Below, piece by piece: positions 39,465-50,259 of a stretch of 64,000 bases of DNA; the stretch's first letter is position 1; each line of letters begins with the position of its first letter. The stretch lies in NCBI GenBank assembly GCA_947179485.1, contig OX359245.1, forward strand, positions 60,809,067-60,873,066, given 5' to 3'. The DNA comes from Allacma fusca (Eukaryota > Arthropoda > Collembola > Symphypleona > Sminthuridae). Below the pieces are notes generated by a model that worked only from the letters and a program-made list of their open reading frames with translations, had not been told where the DNA came from and searched no databases. The position numbers were made by a program, and so were the translations under genes.

Positions 39465-40266
39465 GGTTAAGGAATGATTCCGGATTCTACAGATATATAA
39501 CTACTGTCCGTCGTTCCAACATTTCATGCTAATTCCGTAACTCTTCCGTCGACGTATTTTTTAATTAATGGATATTGCAAAACTTTGTGGGGAAGCATCC
39601 TCAAATTTTACCTAGAAGTCTTATTTTTCAGAATTTGCAACTCTGACTTTATATTTCCAAGAAATAACTTATCAGTTGTTGCGTACAATGGACAGCGTAA
39701 CTATACCTTGTATAACTTCAATGCTGCTGACAATTTGGGCTCTTCCTAAAGTAAAAGATAAAAATTATGGACAACGTAGAAAAATTATTGTCTCCACTAC
39801 GTTATTTTGCCCTGTAAGGAAAATACTTCCCACAGTATAGGAATGTAAAACTTGACTGAAATTATTGGAATAGAGAGGCATTTGCTTAGCAGTCTCGAAT
39901 CTTCCTGAAACAACATACCCCAAAATCATAAATAATACATGATGGTTCGAGTAATGTCAAAGGGTATACATGTATAGTTGGGCAATATAGTTTAGCATGC
40001 CAGCAAAATTGATCCTCAGATGTATGATTATTGAATCGGAACGTAATGCAATAATGTGTTCCAGAATAATTCAATATTCAAAATATTGTTTAGATACGAA
40101 GTGGCACAAAAAGCAGTCCAACAATTTTGGGTTCATTAAAAATTCATTTATTTTATTCAGTCCAGAAATCAGCATCTCTTACAATTAGTAATACTTTCTA
40201 AAATGTCTTAATGCATTTTTAAAATTATTCATATAAATAGCTGGTCTTCGAGTAAAAAACATTTGG
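39465..40266. other. Intergenic, no gene seen
   Basis: Spacer between the hAT element and 4-TM gene D, including that gene's 3' UTR. No exon recognised. Confidence 0.4.
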
Positions 40267-41323
40267 TTATAAATGCATTACTACAAATTCTTCCCTTTGA
40301 AATCCCTTCTTCGAATTATCTCCACAAGATTCCAGACTCGTCTTACATTGAGTTATCCCGTCCGAAGTCTTAAGATCGGTGTAGTGGATAGTAACAACAA
40401 TTACACAGCAGAGTTCCGCAACCAGGATGACCAACAAATTCTGAAAGGAGTATGTCTTGTCATCCTTGGGCAGTCCCAAAAATGCGGCAGTGTAAAGCAG
40501 TGTCCATAAAACCACCCCCGTAATTTCATAAATCATCCAAGAGCGCATCCGCGCAAGATCTTTCTATGAAATTGGAAATATAAACGTTAGAAACATAATC
40601 ATTGAATGACATTGATGATGGGGCAATGTAACCGAATTGTAAATTATATATTTAACACATCCGAGAAAATTCTGAGGAATAATGTATTTAAAACCTCCAA
40701 ATTTTAAAATCGAACTAAATTAAATGACATATCATTGTCCATTTTATTTATAATATGTGTACTCACATTCCGACATGCCTTTAAAAGGAGACTTCCCATC
40801 AAAATGTACTGGACTAGGAGCAGTAAAGAAACGGTTGTGATTGCCACGGTAAGTATAGCTATAAGGGTAGAAATAATTACATTTAAAATAAAATATAATT
40901 TAAAGCCATTGAGCGTGCTTTAAATTATTTTAGAGCAAATTTGAAAAACAAATTAAGGAGCACTTACAAACACGAACTGCATAAGTATTAGACATGAGAG
41001 AGGACTCCGCGTCCAGGTACGTTACCAGCGTCAGATATAATTCAAATCCAAATAGGATACTCAATATCAGGGATCTAACCTATAAAGAAGAGTTCCTTAA
41101 ATGTCAAAATTGTTTTATGATAATTTAGCAAGGAGGCATAATAATCATTTAATTATTAACATTAATTCATGTTAATTGAAATTAAGCTCCAACGCAATAT
41201 TTTAAATTGTCTGCTGAATAATTATTAAAATAAAATCAAGTGTGAGCTTACGATTTGAAACCAGCCCACAATTTGTGCCACATCTCCGAGTGTGCACCAC
41301 GAATTCGTTTTGGTGTGCCTCAT
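40267..41323 (-). CDS. Small four-TM membrane protein, paralog D
   Basis: Four exons, 41323-41252, 41079-40968, 40858-40767 and 40563-40267, encode 190 aa. Membrane segments: DVAQIVGWFQI/VRSLILSILFGFELYL, LTVAITTVSLLLLVQYILMG, WMIYEITGVVLWTLLYTAAF and LLVILVAELCCVIVVTI, then HYTDLKTSDG where A and B have YTHIEGLKS. Exons 2 and 3 are the same length class as in paralog C (112-nt exon 2 in both), so C and D are probably sisters. Intron phases 0, 1, 0. Function unknown. Confidence 0.78.
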
Positions 41324-42173
41324 TTTGAGAATAGGAATCATTGATGCTTTCAAATGATTTTAAAGGGCTTCTATAAAATTTTACAAGGGGAACAAATCAG
41401 AATGACCATACAAATTGAATGGTAGTTCAAGTAATTTTGAAATAGTGCGATGACCGACATTTGTATCCAATTATTTGTATTCATCATATGACGTAAACAG
41501 TAGGCATTTCTTGTGAATTTTCAATGAGCACTCTGCAACCCACAAATGTTGTTTTTCTTACGGCTTTGACGTAAGCTCCTGGGAAGCGAAGGCCTGCGTA
41601 CTTTTTGTTGGTTTGTTTATCTTTTCTCGAGAATGGAATTGCATGAAATTACCTATATACATGCTTCAATCCTTTGATGGCATACAAACTTATGAGGATA
41701 CGTGTGTAATTATATGTGTACGATATTTTATAGAAGTGTTCTACAATGAACTTTTTAATGAAAAGTCTCACTGACCACACTCAAATGTGTTGTCCCCTCA
41801 ATTTTACTATGTATGGCCTAAATTCTTTCACCCTTTCTTCGCAATTGGTTTCATCAGGGTACAAGCGAAGCCGACAGACCCAATTGTGGACGTTTGTCTG
41901 TCACCAGGATAACTACCGAGACAATGACACTTGGAAATACACATTATGTGTTGGGAAAAACCACTTAAAAATTTTGAAGCCAATTGTTTTTGTAGGAAAA
42001 ATGATTATCCGCTTTACCCCAGAAAATTAAATGAGCCATTTAGATACCAACAGTGCAAAAAGCATGGGCAGGCAAGTTTATCCAGATACGTTTTAGTGGG
42101 CACCGGTATATGTATGAATGACTAGTAATGAACCCTCACTGGTACGTGTATAGACGTTTTAGGGTATTTATTA
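41324..42173. other. Intergenic, no gene seen
   Basis: Spacer between 4-TM gene D and the large hAT insertion. The 94-codon frame at 41746 has no recognisable feature. Confidence 0.4.
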
Positions 42174-42768
42174 GAGAGAACCAGTGATGCTCACACTACT
42201 CTACTTTTCCGTAGTGGTAGTGGAATAGTGGTAAAGTGTAGAGTATTTCCAATGATTACGTATATTAAGTAGTTATTGGTAGAGTAGGACCGCACTGAGA
42301 TAGTTTCTGCTAGGAGTAGTGGTAGGTAGAGGTAGCTGGTTGCTGTACTTATTAAAATAGCACATTGTAGTTCCGTCAAATTATTGCAGTGGCAATAGAG
42401 TAGAGGTAGAGGTATAGGCATCAGTATTTCATACATAAGTAGTGCTAACGTAGTAACCATTACTTCCTCAAGTGAAAGAGTGAAACGCACCAGTTATGTA
42501 ATATTAAATGTTATGCCTAAGCGTAAGCGTGCGTAAGTAATCATATTGGCGCCCCCGGATTCAATCTGTTCTGATTCAGTCTTGTCTACCAGCATCACCG
42601 GAATTTATTAGAATTTCACCCATCGAAATTCATCCGTAAAAATAAACTGATAGTATAGTACCTTTGCTGTGTTCAACGCATTAAGTTATTAGGTATCGTT
42701 TGGAATTTCCGTTTATTAGTGTCAGTTCAGAAACTTATTTCCATAGTTGGAAGCTAGAAGCTATCGAT

Positions 42769-44396
42769 ATGGACAAAAGGTGTAAGAAAGTGGCAACGGA
42801 CTGTTCGGTGCCAAATATAACAGTTGAACTCAGCTCAAACCAAATGGTATTGCTGAACAAATCCAAAAACCAACGGACAATGAAGGACATTCTCGAAATT
42901 CAGGGTATTTATGGACGATCCAAAGAAAGTTTGATCAGCCGAAGCCGGGAATTAAAGAGAAAAATTCAGAAAACCAATTTGAAAGGTAGATTACGAATTC
43001 TCGCTTTCATAATAAAATTTTGAAGTTAGTATACAAGAGTATTGAATAAGAAAAGCTACCCTGGCTTATACAGCAAGTAAATATAAAATATTTATTCCCC
43101 CTAGAATTTGCTCCAGAAGCTAAGGATTGCTATTTCAAGGTGCTACAAACTTTGGGATGGAAAGTTTACTGGGAACAACTTTCCATTGACCAGAAAGTTG
43201 ACGATTGTAGCTTCAATTATGTCGATTCAAACGTTTCGTATTGGAAGATGCATGAAGACCTTAAGACCGAACCCGTCATAGCTGTAGACCTTGAAGGGAA
43301 TGAATGGAGCTCTTACAGTGGATGTATTTGCCTTGTGCAAATCAGTACCAGAAAAAATAATTATCTCATTGACGCATTGGCAGTTCCTCAAGAAATATGC
43401 GACAATTTGAAGGAGGTTTTGGAAGACAAACGAATTTTGAAAGTAATGCATGGAGCAGCCAATGACATTAAGTGGCTCCAGCGAGATTTCGACATCTATA
43501 TATGTCCCCTGGTTGATACTCAGTTTGTTGATCTTAAATTGGGACCGGACTATCCGGATCCTCAAGGAGCTCCACCAGGCTTTTCAACTTTAGTAAACAA
43601 GCTACTCCATATCAAAATCTCAACTGCTGAAGACGTTCTGGGACAGCTATCTGATTACTCAGCTCGGCCGCTTCATCAGGACCTACAAAAATTTGCATGT
43701 AATGACACCAGACTTTTATTGCATTGTTTTGTTGCGCTGACAAGCAGCTCAACAAATTTTAAGCTTGTGTTGGAAAAGTCTGCGTTGTTGTGCAAGCGGT
43801 CAGTATGGATAAGTGAAAAGTATCCTACAGTGCACGAAGAGATGCCTGAACCAATGCCTCACAAAGTAGAAGTGCGTTTTAAAGCCCTTCACGAATTTCG
43901 AGAAACGCAGTCGAAACTTCAAGATAGGAAGCCACAAGATCTTATTCCAACACCTGTGCTCAAGACCATTGCCTTCGGGAAACGATGCTCTCCATTACGG
44001 CAGTTCCGAATGGAGCGTGATTTGAGTTCAGTTGCCAACCGTCGTGTCCCAAAGGTCAAATTTCTCGGAGTTTGTTTCAGGTGAGCTGTTTTGGTTAGCA
44101 TGTGATCGTCTTTGGCAATGATGTTGCTCTTGAATGATATTGCTTACTTTTGTACGTTTTCCCACAGATGCCGTAAGTACCATGGAGATGTTGCTGCTCA
44201 TTGCCTTGCAGAAAAAGCTCCAAAATGTGCCGCAGAAAAAGAATTTTATAATATGAATCCCACGGAGCTTCCAAAACTCGAAGCCGAGAAACAGAGGATC
44301 AAGTTAAAGCGAAGCAAACGTCGAATAGCTGCAGCGCTGGTCAGATATTCGAAGGATGGAGAAAGGTCTCGGACTGTCCGAGATCTTTCTTATTAA
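42769..44396 (+). CDS. Rrp6/EXOSC10-like 3'-5' exonuclease-domain protein, Exo III Tyr changed to Phe
   Basis: Three exons, 42769-42985, 43105-44080 and 44168-44396, encode 473 aa. The RNase D/Rrp6-type DEDD exonuclease domain covers about residues 125-290: Exo I VIAVDLEGN (Asp134, Glu136), then LVQISTR, Exo II MHGAANDIKWLQRDF (Asp193), and Exo III KFACND (Asp273). In DEDD-Y enzymes the residue four before that Asp is a catalytic Tyr; here it is Phe269. Rrp6 acts in nuclear RNA 3'-end processing and decay with the exosome. This protein is about half the length of EXOSC10, and I see neither an HRDC domain nor the N-terminal PMC2NT domain. The C-terminus has a zinc-knuckle-like CFRCRKYHGDVAAHC formed across intron 2, then a basic tail (KRSKRR). 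It lies within the hAT element and is intact. Confidence 0.82.
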
Positions 44397-44910
44397 TATC
44401 GAGGTGTTCAGTGGTGCGAGATGTAAGTAAGAAGGCATATTTAAATGTCTTTGTGAAAATTGTTGTCATTTTTATTATTTTCTCGTTAAATTGTGCAGGT
44501 TCCTATTACTGACATCGAGGACTGGAACTGCTCAACAGGTTAACGAGTTGTGTTACGAAGATGACGAAACTGGTCACTCTGGATGATGTTATTTATGCTA
44601 TAGTTGGAAGACCATTCTTCCCATTAAACTGTTTATTAATTAGATTACTAGCCCTTTGCTAAATGTTCTACGAGACTGCTAGTAACTACTTGCTCCTAAT
44701 CGCAGGTGGTAAAGCCAACTCCAGGCTCTTACAAATATTCAGTAACACTGTCGAATGTACCGAAAGATCCGGAGAGAAGAGCTCCGGGTAGATCAGAAGT
44801 GTCGAGGATTGGATTCAAGATCGGAAAGATCGAAGCAGGGGAAACATACGAAACATGACTCTTATTTTAGTACCATATAATGTCTATTTTTTCTCGCAAT
44901 GAATAATAAA
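44397..44910 (+). other. Possible extra 3' exons or 3' UTR of the exonuclease gene
   Basis: Just after the stop codon a strong donor (GTAAGTAAG at 44422) and acceptors before 44501 and 44706 delimit two exon-like blocks. Read in the frame of the exonuclease they stay open to a TGA at about 44856 and give KPTPGSYKYSVTLSNVPK and SRIGFKIGKIEAGE-like text. The in-frame TAA at 44394-44396 separates them. They could be a spliced 3' UTR, an alternative C-terminus through an unseen donor, or a short separate reading frame whose ATG is formed across the intron. AATAAA lies at 44905-44910. Confidence 0.4.
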
Positions 44911-45220
44911 CATTCATGTTCACTGGATAAAACTAATTTTAAATTTCAAAATTAAATAAGCTGTTTTAACAAGAGGAAGCAAAGAATTTCTTTAAGGTTT
45001 CAGTATATCTACAGTAATTTCTCATTGAAAGGTTTGTAACTAATTTAGTCTTTTTTGAAAAGAAAATTTATAAGGAATCTTCCCGACACTACATAATGCT
45101 GTTGTTACTATGATGCAATTGGTTGAAGAAGAATTTATATCTGTATATCTTTATACACGTGAGTGTATTACAATTGTATAATTCAACTACACAAATATTC
45201 CTTACGAGCAATGTTGGCAG

Positions 45221-47127
45221 TCGTGCTCCTCATTGGTACAGGTTTTACCTGGGTAATTAGTTACAAGTTTGGGTACAGGTGTATGTGGTACAAACATTTT
45301 GAACCCATTCGGTTTGGGTACAGGTTCAATCGTTAAATATGGGTACAGGTACAAAAATAAAATCTCCGGGTTTAACCTAACAAGTGCAGGTACGCAATGT
45401 GCAATTAAATGTACCTGAACCTGTTGGTACTTCCCAATAAGTAGTAAATTTGAAGTAACTATACAGATTATAGTGCAGTTACCAGTGCTGCGGACAAGTT
45501 AAAGTAATACTTGAGTTTTCAAGTCAAGTTCGGGTCAAGTTCAAGTAGGCCAAGTTTTTTACTTGAATCATTCGGGTCAAGTTCATGTACGTACCCGGCT
45601 TGACCATGACATTCTAAGACAAGTCAGGTTCAAGTGCAAGTATGACAAATTTACTTGAACCCCAAGTCAAGTTCAGGGTCAAGTAATGGAAAGAAAAAAC
45701 TTGAACATGAACTTGAGATTTCATGGTCAAGTTCAAGTAATTTTAGATTGCGCATGCCATTAAGGACGGAAGAAATTTCGAAATCACAATCCAATTTCTT
45801 GTCATGTTCAGGATATTTTGTTTGTGCATGTTATAAATCAAAGAACAAAATTCAAAACCAGAGTTAGTTTTCTATAGGTTTTGTTTAACTGACGTTGTTA
45901 GTTGTAGTAACCTCTCCATGAAATGAAAGAATTATCTTGATAATTCGTATTATTACTTGGAATTATTAGTTTCAACTTCGGTAAATTATTTTCAATAAAA
46001 AATGAGCTTGGATTGTCCATTACAAAAAGCATCTAATAAACAAGTAAATACTAGTTTCTTTATTAAATATTAAGTTAAAAATACATACTGGGAATGCTCA
46101 AATAGGTATATGCATACACATATATATGAACATTAAATAAAACTTGACACAATATAATACTCGTATATACAGTGAATTTCCATTACAAGAGATCAGCTTA
46201 TAAGGAATGTATCGATATGCTGGATGAATTTGTATGACCTCAACTTTCATTTACTCAGACGTTTCTTGTAAGGGAAATTTCTTGACAAATTGTACTGTCC
46301 TTTATACCTAACGTTTACTGTATTCAGTATACGCTAAAGGATGTCCTCGAATGGTTTGAAATAAAAAATGGTATTAAAATTGTTTTCTGAATGCGTTTTG
46401 GTTTTCAGTCCGACGGAAATAATTTGCAGATGTATGCTAAAAACATTTGTGGACACATTTTATTTCTTGTGATACTTAACTTGAATTATCAAGTTCAAGT
46501 CACGTTCAAGTCATGGTCAAGTCAAGTTTGGATCTGTAACTACTTGATCAAGTTCGGGTCTTAGAAAATTTACTTGATAACTTGAACTTGACAAGTCAAG
46601 TAATTACATGAACGCGAGTTATCAAGTTCAGGTTGTGTCTTGAAAATTACTTGAAGATTCATGGTCAAGTCAAGTTCATGGTCAAGTTTTTAAATTACCT
46701 GACCCGATCGCAGCACTGACAGTAACTGTTCCCAACTAAATTCCACATTGTAAAAGCGCATTTAAATTATACCTACTGCTATGTAGTACTTGATGTTGGC
46801 AACGCATATCACAGAAAAATTCTTTTTTTACTCATTTCAGCCGTGCAAAACATTTAGGAATTCTGCAAATTCTCGTGTTCACTTTCTGAAGAAATAATAA
46901 CTAATACCAATAATAATTCCAGCAACTTTATTTTAATCGGCTATTGGTATGGTTGGTGATTATTTTATTCAATCAAATCGTTTCTACAACATATATGTAG
47001 TAGAGGTAGTACAGGTGCTGGTATCCCCGATTTATTTTTATGTACAGGTACGGGTGCAGGTACAAAAAATCCAAGTACCCATGATTCAGGTCCGGGTACA
47101 ACATTTTTGTACCCATGCGGAGCAATA
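45221..47127. mobile_element. Non-autonomous element nested in the hAT transposon (GGTACAGGTAC word)
   Basis: Flanked by an exact 8-bp duplication GTTGGCAG at 45213-45220 and 47128-47135. The termini are imperfect inverted repeats: TCGTGCTCCTCATTGGTACA on the left against TATTGCTCCGCATGGGTACA on the right. The outer 200 bp each side are built of GGGTACAGGTAC words. It is interrupted by a second element at 45483-46718. Confidence 0.8.
45483..46718. mobile_element. Non-autonomous hAT element nested inside the nested element (CAAGTTCAAG word)
   Basis: Termini CAGTGCTGCG and CGCAGCACTG. The flanks GCAGTTAC (left) and ACAGTAAC (right) agree at 6 of 8 positions, a decayed target duplication. The left 250 bp and right 250 bp are made of TCAAGTTCAAGT/GGTCAAGT words. 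It is the same family as the copy at 62956-63995. Confidence 0.75.
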
Positions 47128-47340
47128 GTTGGCAGCAGTCATTATTAGGTCTAATAGCACTAGTAAAAATGGAACAAGCATGCCATCTAGTCGGTTTTAT
47201 TACAATCGTGTTAATGAACTCACACAAGCAGGATCAGAATCTCGTCATTGCGTACAACCTCGTTTATTTGTGGTTAAGATTAAGGATCACGTCAGCAACC
47301 CCTAATTAATTTCTTAAGCACATTCTAAACTATCTTCAGA

Positions 47341-49763
47341 ATGGAAGACTTAAATGAAAATGGAACTGGACAGTCCAGTTCCAGAACGTCCGTAAGCAAA
47401 CGACGCAAAATTAATTATGCTACTAAACAGGATTCACTTGCTGAGCATGACGAAACTTTGGATTTCGACGAAGCAGGTGTACAGACACGGAAGGAAGTTG
47501 AGTTCCATTGTCCGAAATTCAAACTTCCAGATTATTTAAAGAATCATTTCATTTACTGTAATTCCGTTTACCCTGAAGGTTGTAAAGAAAAGGTTACAAA
47601 CGTGCTAAAATGCATTCACTGTCAAAAGTTGCTGCGTGCTCCTTGCCACAACTTCTCAAATTTCAAAAAACATCTACAGGTACTTCTCTCAATTTAATAT
47701 TCTCGAATCAAGATCACCTGTGGTTTGCAGTTGCCAAAACTAAAAGAAGATATTCCTACATTATTATTTCAGAATAAACATCCTGACGTTAAGGAAATCG
47801 GTAATGAAAACCTTTCCCAAAACTCTATTAAGAACTACTTCACTTCAACTGCCAACAAAATTCACTCGAGCGACCCTAGGCAACTTCGATTTGATGATGC
47901 TGTTGCAAAAATGGTGGCCGTAGATGGACTTCCGCTAAATGTTACATCTGGAATTGGATTCAAGAATCTAGTACAGACACTAAGTCCTGGAATTACGGTA
48001 AAGTCCCGACACACAGTACGCCGCAAAATCCAGAAAGAAGCTGCTACGGTTAGAAAAAGAAATTCTGAAATTGATATGAGCGCATTGTCCTCGCAGCGTA
48101 TACATGGCATAGCTGATATTTGGTCCACAAAATTGCAGCAATCAGTATTGGGTATTCGTATTCAATACATTACTGATGATTTCAAGTTAGTAAACAAAAC
48201 TGTTTCATTTGTGTCCTTTGATGAGAGTCACACAGGTCCAAATATTAGGGCAAAAGTAACATCGGTTCTAAGAAGCAGCGGGATGACACCGAAACAATTT
48301 GGTGTGATTGTTTCGGATCGTGCTAAAAATATGCTAAACGCGTTTAATGCTGATGTTTTTTTTGACGAATCTTGGGAGGAGGTACAACCTGGTGAAAATG
48401 CAAGCGGATCCGGACAGTCCGGTTCCGATGTGGTGACTGATGAAGAAGATTTCGATGTTGTTGAGAATCGAGGCGCATCTGAGGACGATGATAACAGCAT
48501 TATTGCAGATTCTACTGCAAGTAATACTAATAGCTCTTGCAGACCTGACGATGATGTAAGTTATGGTTGGGATCACCATGGCTGCCTTGCACATCTATTG
48601 CAATTAGTTATAAATGATGCCATAAAATCAGATGCATCAGTGAAGGATGTCATTAGGATAGTTAATGATATAATAGTTTTCTTTCGGCGATCACCAAAAT
48701 GGACTGCCAAACTAGTGAAGAAAACGAGCAAAAACGTACTATCAATTGGACAGACTCGATGGAATTCGATTTACACCGCTTTTGAGCGCATTAGTGACGT
48801 AAGTTATTTTTAATGATTTGAGTTGAACTGTGGCAAATTGTTTAATCGTACTGTTACCAAACTTTAAGTATATTTTTGCCGCAGGATACAATGTTCCCCC
48901 ATATTGTGGATGTCCTGCAAGATTATAACTTGGGCGCAGCAAAAAATAAGAAGCAAATTAAAATTCCCAACGATGCCGACCGAAACAAAATAAAGGAGAT
49001 ACAGATGATTCTCACTCCTTTTAAGTCGGTTACGGACATATTTCAAAGCAATGCAGTAACTTCCTCCGTGATAATTCCTATGTTGCTTGATCTCCAGAGC
49101 AAGCTTTTGAAAATTCCTTGCATCTACTTCCACTCGTTTCGGGACACACTTCTACAAAATTTGGACTCGGAGAATCGATTCAAGGACGTCGTTAAGCAAG
49201 AAAAAATTGTTATATCAAATATATTGGATCCAAGATATAAACTTCGCATGTTTGGGCCCAAAATTAGCCAGCGGTACTTTACAACGCCACTTAAAAATGA
49301 AGCGCGAAAGGTTATTGAAGATGCTTTCACACAATTGAGGTTGTCCGGACAGTCCGGACTTGAAAGTAATCGAGCAAAAACAACTTCCCAGCCTTCAGGT
49401 CGAGCATTTGACTTCCTTCTGGATGAAGATTTAAGCAACGAGCTTGAGTCAGAATTGGAGACATATTTAAAGGAACCACCGCAGAATCCAATTTCTGTGG
49501 ATCATGCCGCTGGAGGAAACGAAGTCCTAAATTTTTGGAAAGAAAACCAACATCGATTTCCCATTTTAGCAAGTATGGCAAAGATTTATTTGGCTATTCC
49601 AGCGAGTTCAGGAGACGTGGAACGCTTGTTCTCTATTGCCGGAACTTTAAAAAGACAGCATCGCAACCGCATCGATATAAAGCTGATTGAAGATATGCTA
49701 ATTATACGAGAGTATCATCGTCCAGCCTTATGGGAAAAATTCAACAAGCCTCCCCTTCTCTAA
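47341..49763 (+). CDS. hAT-superfamily transposase, intact
   Basis: Three exons, 47341-47679, 47731-48798 and 48885-49763 (introns 51 and 86 bp), encode 761 aa without a stop. It cuts and pastes the surrounding element. A BED-type zinc finger lies near residues 91-112 (CIHCQKLLRAPCHNFSNFKKHL). The RNase-H-like core keeps Asp242 (HGIADIWST), Asp309 (IVSDRAKNM) and Glu715 (SSGDVERLFS), the expected D-D-E triad. The middle has WDHHGCLAHLLQLV and TRWNSI, and the C-terminus is the hAT dimerisation domain ending KRQHRNRIDIKLIEDMLIIR. An acidic, Ser-rich insert (about residues 325-385) sits before the WDHHGC motif. AATAAA overlaps the stop (49762-49767). All parts needed for activity seem present; expression unknown. 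Confidence 0.93.
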
Positions 49764-50259
49764 TAAATAGTACTAGTACTTGCATAACCAGTTTTAGAGT
49801 AGCACCGGACAGACCGGTGGTAATTGGCTGTTTTGACATATGCAGGGCTGCTCGGTTTGTTAGCAAATGCTGGTAATAAAATAATTTCTGTGGCATTTTG
49901 TAATCTGAATTGGATGGAAAGGTACTACATTTTTAGTGTTAATTTTGTATGATTCTAACGTTTTATTAAAAATTACTTTTAAAATTCCAACATTTTGCGT
50001 TAGCCAAGTGTAGAGTAGTGGGTGGCGAATATAATTTTTTTAGAGTAGTGTTTCAGTAGTGGTTAGGTAGGCGCCAACAAAAGTACTGGTAGTGGTAGTG
50101 GGTAGTGTTTTGTGTAAATATAAATGTGTTGTAATTAGAGGTAGTGGTTTACACTGTCACATTTGAATTTTGTAGTAGTAACGGCAGGTGTAACTGGCAC
50201 ATTTCTACATAGCGTATTTTAGAGTAGTGGGAATTCGAATGAGCATCACTGGAGAGAAC

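Larger units (their letters stand above)
42182..50251. mobile_element. Large autonomous hAT transposon carrying an exonuclease gene
   Basis: An 8070-bp element. The left end is CAGTGATGCTCA at 42182 and the right end its reverse complement at 50240-50251, a 12-bp perfect TIR in the CA-TG form of hAT elements. The duplication GAGAGAAC is exact at 42174-42181 and 50252-50259. The outer 250 bp at each end are full of GTAGTGG/TAGAGTAGTGG words (42185-42470; 50005-50235), as expected of subterminal transposase-binding sites. Inside are, in order, a three-exon Rrp6-like exonuclease gene, a nested pair of non-autonomous elements (45221-47127), and a complete hAT transposase gene. The exact duplication argues that everything between moved or inserted as one unit; the exonuclease gene has introns, so it was taken up as DNA, not as a cDNA. 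Confidence 0.88.

Noticed and set aside
42700..42768. Upstream extension of the exonuclease frame
   Set aside because: It would start at TTG; the first ATG in frame is at 42769 and the upstream text has no family similarity.
44394..44396. Stop-codon readthrough or recoding at the TAA of the exonuclease
   Set aside because: The open text beyond is more simply explained by spliced 3' exons or a separate frame; no recoding signal is visible.
49327..49581. Minus-strand frames over the transposase exons
   Set aside because: They are shadows of a long, well-supported coding strand.
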